NCBI RefSeq assembly: GCF_000418365.1
Contig: NC_021663.1
Coordinates: 1,922,001 to 1,986,000 of the forward strand
DNA from: Corynebacterium terpenotabidum Y-11
Lineage (GTDB): Bacteria > Actinomycetota > Actinomycetes > Mycobacteriales > Mycobacteriaceae
Direction: 5' to 3'
Length of the DNA stretch: 64,000 nucleotides
Part shown: positions 34,778 to 43,524 of the stretch, piece after piece
How the letters are laid out: each line of letters opens with the position of its first letter
How positions within the stretch are numbered: position 1 is the stretch's first letter
Notes under the pieces: generated by a model
Databases searched by the model: none
Seen by the model: only the letters and a program-made list of their open reading frames with translations
Told to the model about the DNA's origin: nothing
Translations under genes and position numbers: made by a program

Positions 34778-35683
34778 TCAGAGGAACAGGTCGAGGGTGA
34801 GCGGCTCTTCCCCGCCGTACCCCGAAAGATCCGCCACACCGGTGGACCGGACGACATCGGCGTCAACGAGCGTATGCCCGGTGACTGCTCCGGGGGCCGT
34901 GGCCAGCACCGCGAGTGCGGCATCCGCCATGATCTGCGGGCCCCGGGAGTGCTTCACCGATTCGTCGCCACCGAGCCCTGCGGTGTTCTGTACCGCGGCC
35001 GTGGCGATCGTCGTCTCCGGCCACAGGGCGTTCGACGAGATCTTCCCGGCGAACTCACTGGCCCACCCAAGTGCCAGGACGGTCATCCCGTACTTGCCCA
35101 CCGCATACGCCGGGAAGTTGCCGATCCAGGCGTCGAAGTTCAACGGCGGCGACAGCGTGAGGATATGCGCGTGATCGGACTCGAGCAGGTGCGGCAGCGC
35201 CGCCTGGGTCAACGCGAAGGATCCCCGGATGTTGATGTCCAGCATGAGGTCCAGTCGCTTGAGCGGAAGATCCTTCGTCGGGTGAAGATTGATCGCCGAG
35301 GCGTTGTTCACCACGATGTCCACGCCGCCGAACTCCTTCACCGCTTCGGCGACGACACGGGCGACGTCCTCGTCCTTGCGCACATCTCCGACCACCGGGA
35401 GTGCCCGACCGCCAGCCTTCTCGATCGCTTCGGCGGCGCTGTAGATCGTGCCGGGGATCCGGGGGTCGGGTTCCGCGGTCTTGGCGAGCATGACGATGTT
35501 TGCCCCGTGCCGTGCTGCGGCGAGCGCGATCTCCAGGCCGATGCCGCGGGATCCGCCGGACATCACGAGTGTCCGGCCCGCGAGTGCGTCCGAGGCCGGC
35601 GTAACCAGGGGAAGTTCCGCAGTACGTGCGCGGATCGCATCCACGGAGGGCGTGGAGGTGGTGGGGATATTCGGAGTGTTCAC
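34778..35683 (-). CDS. SDR family oxidoreductase (HSDL2-like)
   Basis: A 301-residue short-chain dehydrogenase. NAD(P) motif MSGGSRGIGLEIA, NNASAI after it, and the active-site Tyr-Lys in FPAYAVGKYGMTVLA. The tail resembles the hydroxysteroid dehydrogenase-like 2 group. The start codon is GTG at 35683 with AAAGG upstream. It is divergent from the atuA operon over a 337-bp regulatory region and probably shares its control. Pseudomonas atu clusters also contain SDR genes (atuB, atuG) for alcohol or hydroxyacyl oxidation; equivalence here is likely but unproven. Confidence 0.87.
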   Translation of the reverse strand: MNTPNIPTTSTPSVDAIRARTAELPLVTPASDALAGRTLVMSGGSRGIGLEIALAAARHGANIVMLAKTAEPDPRIPGTIYSAAEAIEKAGGRALPVVGDVRKDEDVARVVAEAVKEFGGVDIVVNNASAINLHPTKDLPLKRLDLMLDINIRGSFALTQAALPHLLESDHAHILTLSPPLNFDAWIGNFPAYAVGKYGMTVLALGWASEFAGKISSNALWPETTIATAAVQNTAGLGGDESVKHSRGPQIMADAALAVLATAPGAVTGHTLVDADVVRSTGVADLSGYGGEEPLTLDLFL

Positions 35684-36020
35684 TCTAGGTGACCTTTCTC
35701 ACTGGTAACTGTTTTGGTGTCGCTATGTTCCGTACCCGGGGAAGTCTACTGAGGGCACAGTGGGTTCTTTCGGACTTTCCCGGATCCGATGCAGGGCAGC
35801 TCCGGGCCGGGTGTCGGAATCACCGATGCCGTCGGCAGGTGCGCGTAGAACGAGCCCGCACTTCGGACGATGATGTGACGTGTACCACATAACCATAACC
35901 GGTCAAAACAATCAAGAGCGCTTGTATTTTCGGCGACACTATGATTGTGTGTTCAGCATCACACATAACGCTCCCGGCAGGTCCGGGACGTACCCACCGA
36001 ACACACAAGGGAGGTTCACG
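35684..36020. promoter_or_regulatory. Divergent promoter region before atuA with two CRP/GlxR-type sites and CAAG-N4-CTTG
   Basis: No gene in 337 bases. TGTGACGTGTACCACA (35874-35889) and TGTGTTCAGCATCACA (35948-35963) each differ from TGTGA-N6-TCACA at one position and are 74 bases apart, about seven helical turns. Between them is CAAGAGCGCTTG (35913-35924), then CTTGT-N10-ACACTATG, closely matching CTTGT-N10-ACACTGTG before the TIGR03084 gene. TATGAT at 35940-35945 is a good -10. AAGGGAGG at 36008-36015 is the atuA ribosome-binding site. Confidence 0.65.
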
Positions 36021-37847
36021 GTGTCCGACAGTCCAGCACCGGTCCGCATCGCCAACATCTCCGGCTTCTACGGAGACAGGGCGTCCGCGATGACGGACAT
36101 GCTCAGTTCCGCCGAGGGCGGTTCCATCGACTACATCACCGGTGACTACCTCGCAGAACTCACCATGCTGATCCTGGCCAAGGACAAGCTCCGCAGACCT
36201 GACGGAGGATTTGCCCGATCCTTCCTCACCCAGCTCGACGCCTGCCTCGACCTCATCGCCGACCGGAATGTCAAGGTCGTCTCCAACGCGGGCGGCCTCA
36301 ATCCCGCCGGGCTCGCCGCCGAACTGCAAAAACTCATCGCATCCCGTGGTCTCTCCCTCACCGTCGGCTACGTTGACGGTGACGACCTCACGGATCAATC
36401 ACAGGGGACTTCTTTGCCGGAGTTCGCCGGAGCCGTGAGCGCCAACGCCTACCTCGGGGCATTTGGCATTGTCGACTGCCTGGACGCTGGCGCGGACATC
36501 GTCGTCACCGGCCGGGTGACGGACGCCTCCGTCATCGTCGGCCCGGCAGCCCACCATTTCGGGTGGACACGAGACCACCTCGACGAGATCGCCGGTGCCA
36601 TGGCCGCCGGCCACGTCATCGAATGCGGTGCCCAGGCCACCGGCGGCAACTACCCGGGGTCCACCCGCGGAGAGCTTCCCGCCGAGCCGGTCCTTCCGGG
36701 ATTCCCGATTGCCGAGATCGAGGTGGACGGCAGTTCCGTCATCACCAAGCAGGCGCACACCGGCGGTGCCGTCACCGCGGGAACGGTCATCGCCCAGCTG
36801 CTCTACGAGGTCACCGGAGCCCGCTACCCCGGACCGGACGCCACGCTGCGTCTGGACCGGGTGCAGGTCGAGGACCTCGGCGACAACCGGGTCCGCATCT
36901 CCGGAGCCACCGGGGAGCTGCCGCCGCCGACCACCAAGGTCAGCGTCAACCGCATCGGTGGCTACCGCAATGAACTGCACGTCTACCTCACCGGGCTGGA
37001 CATCGAGGCGAAGGCCGACCTGTTCATCCGCCAGATGGACACCGTGCAGCCCCGCCCGGCCACGGTGGAATACCGGCTCGAACGTACCGACCATCCCGAC
37101 GCCTCCACTCAGGCGGCAGCCACCGCCCGACTCTCCTGCGTCTGCTGGGACAACTCCCCTGAACCGGGGGTCGCAGAGAAGACCGTCAACGCCTGGGCCC
37201 GGGGCGCGATCGGCATCGGACTGGGAACCTACTCGGGCGCGTTCTTCGACGGCACCCCGCCGCGCGGTACCGCCTACGGCGTGTACGAACCCGCCTACGT
37301 CCCCAACGACCTCCCCCGGCACACCGCCCACCGCCCGGACGGCACCGCCGTCCCGATCGACCCGCCGGAGCGCACCGCCCCGGTCGGCCCGGCGCTCACC
37401 GATCTCCCCGTGCCCACGCCGTCACCGGATGCGGCCGCCGCGTTCGGGACGACGCACCGGGGACCGCTCGGACTCCTCGTCGACGCCCGCAGCGGAGACA
37501 AGGGCGGCAGCGCCAATATCGGACTCTGGGTGCGCACCGACCTGACCGTCGACCGTGAGGAGGTGTACCGGTGGCTGCTGTCCACCGTGACCACCGACAG
37601 CCTCCGCACTCTGCTCCCCGAGATCGCGGACCGCGACCTGGTCGTCGACATCCACCCCGTGCCTCATCTTCTCGCCGTCAACGTGGTGATCCAGGACATT
37701 CTCGGCCACGGGGTAGCCCACGGCGCCCGCTTCGACCCACAGGCCAAGGGGCTCGGAGAGTGGCTGCGCTCACGGCACGTCGACCTCCCGGACAATCTCT
37801 CATCCGACACCGCACCCGTATCGACCTCTGGAAAGGACCAGTCATGA
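36021..37847 (+). CDS. atuA: Acyclic terpene utilisation protein AtuA family (DUF1446)
   Basis: A 608-residue protein. The N-terminal two thirds match the AtuA/DUF1446 domain: NISGFYGDRASAM, IDYITGDYLAELTMLIL, KVVSNAGGLNPAGLA, DIVVTGRVTDASVIVGPAAHHFGW and GHVIECGAQATGGNYPG. The C-terminal part (about 505-595) is the AtuA-like ferredoxin-fold extension (LVDARSGDKGGSANIGLWVR). Start GTG 36021 after GGGAGG. AtuA is the hallmark gene of citronellol/geraniol catabolism in Pseudomonas, essential but of unknown reaction. It overlaps the carboxylase beta gene by 4 bases, so it probably works on the same CoA ester. Confidence 0.9.
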   Translation: MSDSPAPVRIANISGFYGDRASAMTDMLSSAEGGSIDYITGDYLAELTMLILAKDKLRRPDGGFARSFLTQLDACLDLIADRNVKVVSNAGGLNPAGLAAELQKLIASRGLSLTVGYVDGDDLTDQSQGTSLPEFAGAVSANAYLGAFGIVDCLDAGADIVVTGRVTDASVIVGPAAHHFGWTRDHLDEIAGAMAAGHVIECGAQATGGNYPGSTRGELPAEPVLPGFPIAEIEVDGSSVITKQAHTGGAVTAGTVIAQLLYEVTGARYPGPDATLRLDRVQVEDLGDNRVRISGATGELPPPTTKVSVNRIGGYRNELHVYLTGLDIEAKADLFIRQMDTVQPRPATVEYRLERTDHPDASTQAAATARLSCVCWDNSPEPGVAEKTVNAWARGAIGIGLGTYSGAFFDGTPPRGTAYGVYEPAYVPNDLPRHTAHRPDGTAVPIDPPERTAPVGPALTDLPVPTPSPDAAAAFGTTHRGPLGLLVDARSGDKGGSANIGLWVRTDLTVDREEVYRWLLSTVTTDSLRTLLPEIADRDLVVDIHPVPHLLAVNVVIQDILGHGVAHGARFDPQAKGLGEWLRSRHVDLPDNLSSDTAPVSTSGKDQS

Positions 37848-39442
37848 GCACAACACCCACTACCGTCGATCCCTCCTCGGAGGAGTTCACCGCCAACCGG
37901 ACCGCCATGATGGACCGGCTCTCCGAGGTCATGGCACAGTACGCCGTGGCCGAGGCTGGGGGCGGCGACAAGGCCCTGGAACGGCACCGGAGCCGCGGCA
38001 AGATGCCCCCGCGGGAACGCATCGACTCCCTCCTCGACCGCGGTTCCCCGTTCCTGGAGCTCTGCGGGCTGGCCGCCTGGGGCTCACAGTTCACCGTCGG
38101 CGCGTCCCTCGTCGGCGGCATCGGCACCGTTGAGGGCACCGAATGCATGCTCATCGCCAATGACTCGACGGTCAAGGGCGGCACCTCCAACCCCTGGACG
38201 CTGCGCAAGATGCTCCGGCTCCAGGAGATCGCGCTGGAGAACCGGCTGCCGCTGATCAACCTCGTCGAATCCGGCGGTGCGGACCTTCCGACCCAGAAAG
38301 AGGTCTTCGTCCCCGGTGGTGCAATGTTCCGGAACCTCACCCAGCTCTCGCGGGCAGGGATCCCCACTATCGCCGTGGTCTACGGCAACTCCACCGCCGG
38401 CGGCGCGTACGTCCCCGGGATGTCCGATCACATCATCATGATCGAGGAACGCTCCAAGGTGTTCCTCGCCGGCCCACCCCTGGTCCGGGCGGCGACCGGA
38501 GAGATCACCGACGACGAGTCCCTCGGCGGCGCCGACATGCACGCCCGCGTCTCCGGCCTCGCCGACTATCTCGCCGTCGATGAACTGGATGCTGCACGGA
38601 TCGCCCGGTCGGTGGTCCGTCGGCTCAACTGGTCGCGCACCGGAGCCACCCCCCTCAGTTCCGTCGCCGCCCCGCTCCTGGACACCGAGGAACTCCTCGG
38701 CATCGTCCCGGACGGACTCAAGGTCCCCTACGATCCCCGCGAGATCCTCGCCCGGATCACGGACGGTTCGGAGTTCGACGAGTTCAAACCGCTCTACGGA
38801 AGCAGCCTGATGACCGGCTGGGCGGAGATCCACGGCTACCGGGTCGGCATCCTCGCCAATGCCCGGGGCGTCCTGTTCAGCGAAGAGGCGCAGAAAGCCA
38901 CCCAGTTCATCCAGCTCGCCAACCGCTCGAACACCCCGCTGCTGTTCATGCACAACACCACCGGCTACATGGTGGGCAAGCAGTACGAGCAGGGCGGCAT
39001 CATCAAACACGGTTCGATGATGATCAACGCGGTCGCGAACTCCGAGGTACCGCACATCTCCCTGATCACCGCTGCAAGTTATGGGGCGGGGCACTACGGG
39101 ATGTGCGGCCGCGCCTTCAACCCACGTTTCCTCTTCTCCTGGCCCTCCGCCCGATCCGCGGTGATGGGGTCGGAGCAGCTCGCCTCCGTCACCAGTTCCG
39201 TGGCCGCAGCATCCGCACGCCGACGCGGCCGCGAGTTCACCGAAGACATGGAACAGCAGATGTTCGACCAGATCAGGGATCAGATCGACGCTGAATCCCT
39301 CCCCCTGTTCCTCTCCGGAATGCTGTATGACGACGGCATCATCGACCCCCGTGACACCCGTACCGTCCTCGGCCTGTCCCTGTCCGCTCTCAACTCTGCA
39401 CCAGTCGCCGGTACCGACGGCTTCGGTGTCTTCCGGATGTGA
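37844..39442 (+). CDS. Acyl-CoA carboxylase beta subunit (carboxyltransferase), geranyl-CoA carboxylase-like
   Basis: A 532-residue carboxyltransferase starting at ATG 37844, inside the atuA stop. Family blocks: [52 protein letters not shown], and the ending TDGFGVFRM. Where the first beta subunit (21257) has [10 protein letters not shown], this one has GAMFRNLTQLS, so it is not an obvious methylcrotonyl-CoA type. Next to atuA it is best read as the AtuC-like beta subunit for a longer 3-methyl-branched enoyl-CoA such as cis-geranyl-CoA. Substrate is inference. Confidence 0.85.
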   Translation: MSTTPTTVDPSSEEFTANRTAMMDRLSEVMAQYAVAEAGGGDKALERHRSRGKMPPRERIDSLLDRGSPFLELCGLAAWGSQFTVGASLVGGIGTVEGTECMLIANDSTVKGGTSNPWTLRKMLRLQEIALENRLPLINLVESGGADLPTQKEVFVPGGAMFRNLTQLSRAGIPTIAVVYGNSTAGGAYVPGMSDHIIMIEERSKVFLAGPPLVRAATGEITDDESLGGADMHARVSGLADYLAVDELDAARIARSVVRRLNWSRTGATPLSSVAAPLLDTEELLGIVPDGLKVPYDPREILARITDGSEFDEFKPLYGSSLMTGWAEIHGYRVGILANARGVLFSEEAQKATQFIQLANRSNTPLLFMHNTTGYMVGKQYEQGGIIKHGSMMINAVANSEVPHISLITAASYGAGHYGMCGRAFNPRFLFSWPSARSAVMGSEQLASVTSSVAAASARRRGREFTEDMEQQMFDQIRDQIDAESLPLFLSGMLYDDGIIDPRDTRTVLGLSLSALNSAPVAGTDGFGVFRM

Positions 39443-39447
39443 TTCCC

Positions 39448-41484
39448 ATGACCGAATTCAACACTGTCCTCGTCGCCAACCGTGGGGAGATCGCCCGCCG
39501 GGTGTTCGCCGCCGCACGTCTGCGAGGCATGGCCACCGCCGCCGTCTACTCCGACGCCGACGCCGATGCACCGTTCGCCCGGGAGGCCGATGCCGCAGTC
39601 CGGCTTCCCGGGACAAGCCCGACCGACACGTACCTCAATATCCCGCTGATTCTGGAGGCCGCCGCCCGCACCGGCGCCGACGCCATCCACCCCGGATACG
39701 GCTTCCTCTCCGAGAACGCCGACTTCGCCCGGGCAGTCACCGAAGCCGGACTCACCTGGATCGGACCGTCCCCCGAGGCCATCATCGCTATGGGGTCGAA
39801 GACCCGTGCCAAGGAGATCATGGCGGACGCGGGGGTCCCGGTCCTCACCAACCTCACCGTCGACGAGATCACCGAGGACATGCTCCCGGTGCTCGTCAAG
39901 GCCTCCGCTGGCGGCGGTGGACGCGGTATGCGTGTGGTGCGTTCCCTCGACGACCTCCCGTCCGAGGTGGAGGCCGCCCGGGCCGAGGCGGCCAGCGCCT
40001 TCGGCGACGGTACGGTGTTCATCGAGCGCTACATCGAGAACGGTCGCCATATCGAGGTCCAGCTCATGGCCGACGCCCAGGGCACCGTCTGGGCGGTCGG
40101 CGAGCGGGAGTGCTCGATCCAGCGCCGCCACCAGAAGGTCATCGAGGAAGCTCCCTCCCCCTTGGTCGAACGGATCGACGGCATGCGGGAGAAGCTGTTC
40201 ACCGCCTCCCGCGCCGCCGCCACCGCCATCGGTTACACGGGGGCGGGGACCGTCGAATTCCTCGCCAACGACCGCGGTGAGTTCTTCTTCCTCGAGGTCA
40301 ACACCCGGCTCCAGGTCGAGCATCCGGTCACCGAGGCGACCACCGGTCTGGACCTGGTGGGACTGCAGTTCGACGTGGCCGCCGGTCGTCCGCTGCCTGC
40401 CGCCACTCCCCCCGCCACCACCGGCTGGGCCGTCGAAGCCCGGCTCTACGCCGAGGATCCCGCCCACGACTACCGACCCCGGTCCGGCGAGCTGACCCGG
40501 CTCGACATCGACGGAGTGGTCTCCGAGTTCTCGGGACCGGCCGTGCCCGGTATCCGGCTGGACACCGGCCCGGTCCCGGAGCCGGGACGCCCCGGACTCG
40601 TCGGGGTGGACTACGACGCGATGCTCGCGAAGGTCATCGCCTGGGCACCGTCCCGGTCCGAGGCGGTCGGACGCCTGTCCGCGGCCCTGCGCCGCGCCCG
40701 GATCCACGGTCTGGGAACCAACCGTGACCAGCTGGTCCGGGTTCTGGACGACACAGACTTCCGGGCCGGGGACTTCTCGACCTCGTTCCTGGAGACCGGC
40801 CAATCGGTCGGGACACTGCGTCCCCTCGCCGATCCGGCGGCTGTCGCCCTCTCCGCCTTCGCCGCCGCGGTCAGTGCCGAGCACGCTGACCGGCAGGCCG
40901 TCACCGGAGACACCGGCACCGTCGATGGTGTCCGCCCCGGATTCCGCATCTTCGGATCCGCCGTGACCGAACACCGATTCGTCGACTCCGGTGCCGGATC
41001 CGACGGTGAGGAGTTCCTCGTCCGGATCGTCCGGGACCGGGACAGCGTCCGCCCCGAGGGGCGCACCGATGTGGCCGTCACCGACATCACCGGCGGCGGT
41101 GACGCCGCGACCACAGTGACCCTCGATGTCGGGGGCGTCCGCCGGATCCTCACCGTCCACAGCTACCTCGACGGAGTGACCGGAGTCGACTCACCACTTG
41201 GTCCGGTGGACCTCATCGAGCTGCCCCGCTACGAGGACCCGTCCCAGGTGGCCGCCGCCGGTTCCCTCACCGCACCCATGCCCGGCACCGTCCTCACCGT
41301 CACCGCAGCGGTCGGGGACGAGGTCACCGCGGGACACCCGCTGCTGACCATCGAAGCCATGAAGATGCAGCACACCATCGCGGCTCCCGTCGACGGCGTC
41401 GTCGCTGAACTCCCTGTCACCGTGGGCCAGCACATCGACACCGGCGCACTTCTCGCCGTCATCTCTTCTGAAAAGGACAACTGA
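39448..41484 (+). CDS. Acyl-CoA carboxylase alpha subunit (biotin carboxylase + BCCP), AtuF-like
   Basis: A 678-residue biotin-dependent subunit: [51 protein letters not shown], and the biotinyl motif EAMKMQHTI near the end. Start at ATG 39448; a GTG at 39439 overlapping the beta-subunit stop is an alternative. It is the second complete alpha subunit in the window and differs from AccA1 throughout the linker. Partner of the beta subunit just upstream; together with atuA they form a geranyl-CoA-carboxylase-like set. Confidence 0.9.
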   Translation: MTEFNTVLVANRGEIARRVFAAARLRGMATAAVYSDADADAPFAREADAAVRLPGTSPTDTYLNIPLILEAAARTGADAIHPGYGFLSENADFARAVTEAGLTWIGPSPEAIIAMGSKTRAKEIMADAGVPVLTNLTVDEITEDMLPVLVKASAGGGGRGMRVVRSLDDLPSEVEAARAEAASAFGDGTVFIERYIENGRHIEVQLMADAQGTVWAVGERECSIQRRHQKVIEEAPSPLVERIDGMREKLFTASRAAATAIGYTGAGTVEFLANDRGEFFFLEVNTRLQVEHPVTEATTGLDLVGLQFDVAAGRPLPAATPPATTGWAVEARLYAEDPAHDYRPRSGELTRLDIDGVVSEFSGPAVPGIRLDTGPVPEPGRPGLVGVDYDAMLAKVIAWAPSRSEAVGRLSAALRRARIHGLGTNRDQLVRVLDDTDFRAGDFSTSFLETGQSVGTLRPLADPAAVALSAFAAAVSAEHADRQAVTGDTGTVDGVRPGFRIFGSAVTEHRFVDSGAGSDGEEFLVRIVRDRDSVRPEGRTDVAVTDITGGGDAATTVTLDVGGVRRILTVHSYLDGVTGVDSPLGPVDLIELPRYEDPSQVAAAGSLTAPMPGTVLTVTAAVGDEVTAGHPLLTIEAMKMQHTIAAPVDGVVAELPVTVGQHIDTGALLAVISSEKDN

Positions 41485-41485
41485 C

Positions 41486-42664
41486 ATGACCACCACCCCG
41501 ATCACCCTGCCCGCCCAGGAATCCGAGGAGCACCGGGCACTGCGTGACGCCGTCCGGTCGCTGTGCAGCACCTACGATTTCGCCTACATGACCGCGACCG
41601 CCGATACCGGGGGCTACCCCACGGAGCTGTGGCAGGCCATCGGTGAACTGGGCCTGATCGGGGTAAACCTCCCCGAGGAGTACGGCGGCGGCGGCGCCGG
41701 CCTGCAGGAGCTCTTCATTGTCGAGGAGGAGCTCGCCGCAGCCGGTTGCGGGCTACTCATGCTGGTGGTCTCCCCGGCCATCTGCGGCACCATCATCGCC
41801 TCCTACGGCACCGAGGAGCAGAAGCGCCGGTGGTTGCCGGGCATCGCCTCCGGCGAGTTCATCAGCGCTTTCGGCATCACTGAACCCGATGCCGGCACCA
41901 ACAGCCACAACATCACCACTACCGCCCGTCAGGACGGGGACGACTGGCTGCTCACCGGCCAGAAGACCTTCATCTCCGGTGTGGATCAGGCCGATGCCGT
42001 TCTGATCGTGGCCCGGACCGCCGACGAGAAGACCGGGAAGCTGCGTCCCGCGCTCTTCATGGTCCCGACAGACTCCCCCGGCTTCACCTCCACCGTCATC
42101 CCCACCGAGGTCAAGCTTGCCGAGAACCAGTACCAGCTCTTCCTCGACGATGTGCGGCTGCCCTCCGATGCCCTCATCGGCACGGTGGATGCCGGGATCC
42201 AGCAGCTGTTCACCGGACTGAACCCCGAACGGATCATCGCTACCGCGATGGCCACCGGCACCGCACGCCACGCCCTCGACAAGGCGGTGGAGTACGCGAA
42301 GACCCGCAACGTCTGGGGGACGCCGATCGGCGCCCACCAGGGCCTCGCCCACCCGCTGGCGCAGTGCGAGGTCGAACTGCAGCTGGCCCGGCTCATGGGC
42401 CAGCGGGCGGCCGCCCTGTTCGACGGTGGCGACTGGGAGGGTGCCGCTCCGGCGGCGAACATGGCCAAGTACGCCGCGGGCGAGATCTCGGCGAAGGCGC
42501 TGGACCAGGCGATACAGACCCTCGGCGGCAACGGACTGTCCTCCGAGTACGGGCTGGCCCGCATGTTCGCCGCCTCCCGCCTGCCCCGCATCGCCCCGGT
42601 GAGCCGCGAGATGCTGCTCAACTATGTCGCCCAGAACATTATGGGCCTGCCGAAGAGCTACTGA
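41486..42664 (+). CDS. Acyl-CoA dehydrogenase, AtuD-like
   Basis: A 392-residue acyl-CoA dehydrogenase: FGITEPDAGTNSHNITT in place of the usual GSD signature, TGQKTFISGVDQAD, and QTLGGNGLSSEYGLARMFAASRL near the end. The C-terminal catalytic loop reads RIAPVSREML; the EGT motif of medium-chain enzymes is missing, so the base must lie elsewhere or differ. In Pseudomonas, AtuD oxidises citronellyl-CoA to geranyl-CoA before carboxylation. It starts one base after the alpha-subunit stop, with AAAAGGA upstream, so it is co-translated with the carboxylase. Confidence 0.87.
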   Translation: MTTTPITLPAQESEEHRALRDAVRSLCSTYDFAYMTATADTGGYPTELWQAIGELGLIGVNLPEEYGGGGAGLQELFIVEEELAAAGCGLLMLVVSPAICGTIIASYGTEEQKRRWLPGIASGEFISAFGITEPDAGTNSHNITTTARQDGDDWLLTGQKTFISGVDQADAVLIVARTADEKTGKLRPALFMVPTDSPGFTSTVIPTEVKLAENQYQLFLDDVRLPSDALIGTVDAGIQQLFTGLNPERIIATAMATGTARHALDKAVEYAKTRNVWGTPIGAHQGLAHPLAQCEVELQLARLMGQRAAALFDGGDWEGAAPAANMAKYAAGEISAKALDQAIQTLGGNGLSSEYGLARMFAASRLPRIAPVSREMLLNYVAQNIMGLPKSY

Positions 42665-42689
42665 CCGAAGGAACCTGAGAGGAACCACC

Positions 42690-43439
42690 GTGCCTGTCTC
42701 CTATGAATCCCGCGCCGGGGCCGCCCACATCGTCCTCGACGAACCGGCCAAGCGCAACGCCCTGTCCCCCGCGCTGCTCGACGACCTCGCTGCCGCGCTT
42801 GACCGTGCCGCCGACGATGACACGGTCCGCAGTGTGGTCCTGTCCCACACCGGCTCCACGTTCTGCGCCGGTGCCGATCTCTCCGAAGCCGCTGGAACAG
42901 GCATGGACCAGGCTGCCGGTCAGTTCATCGGCATTCTGCGCGCCGTTGTCGCCTGTCCGAAGCCCGTCATCGCCGCGGTCAACGGCAACGTCCGCGCTGG
43001 TGGGGTGGGGCTCGCCGCCGCCTGCGACATTATCGTCGCCTCCCCGGGATCCTCCTTCGGGACCACCGAAACCCGGATCGGAGTCGCCCCGGCGATGATC
43101 GCTTTGACCGTTCTGCCGCGGATGACCTCCCGTGCGGCGTCCCGCCACCTGCTGCTCGGCGACGTCTACTCCGCCGCCGACGCACTGGATTACGGCCTGG
43201 TCACCGAGGTCACCGAGGACCCCGCGGCCCGTGCCGATGAGCTGGTCGGTGAGCTGCTGCGGTGTTCGCCCCAGGGCCTCCGGGAGACCAAGGCCCTGCT
43301 CACCGCGGACATTCTCGCCCGGTTCGACCGCGATGGTGCCGAACTGGCCCGTCTCTCCGCCTCCCTGTTCGCCTCCCCCGAAGCCAAGGAGGGGATGCAG
43401 TCCTTCCGCGAGCGCCGCAACCCGTCCTGGGTGCCCTGA
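42690..43439 (+). CDS. Enoyl-CoA hydratase, AtuE/LiuC-like
   Basis: A 249-residue crotonase. Oxyanion motifs LSHTGSTFCAGADLSEA and NGNVRAGGVGLAAACDI, and the catalytic Glu in FGTTETRIGVAPAMI, as in methylglutaconyl-CoA and isohexenylglutaconyl-CoA hydratases. The GTG at 42690 after GAGAGGAA is chosen; a longer frame overlaps the dehydrogenase. It would hydrate the carboxylase product. It is the last enzyme gene before the TetR gene, 85 bases downstream. No matching HMG-CoA-lyase-type gene follows. Confidence 0.87.
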   Translation: MPVSYESRAGAAHIVLDEPAKRNALSPALLDDLAAALDRAADDDTVRSVVLSHTGSTFCAGADLSEAAGTGMDQAAGQFIGILRAVVACPKPVIAAVNGNVRAGGVGLAAACDIIVASPGSSFGTTETRIGVAPAMIALTVLPRMTSRAASRHLLLGDVYSAADALDYGLVTEVTEDPAARADELVGELLRCSPQGLRETKALLTADILARFDRDGAELARLSASLFASPEAKEGMQSFRERRNPSWVP

Positions 43440-43524
43440 CCGTCACCGGTACAGTGGTGGAGCAGAGACGATCGGCGGGAAGCACCACCGCATAGCCGTG
43501 AACAGCACCGTGTCAGGAGGACGC

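Noticed and set aside
39280-41160. A 626-residue minus-strand frame
   Set aside because: Antisense to the second biotin carboxylase gene; composition is typical of a shadow frame.
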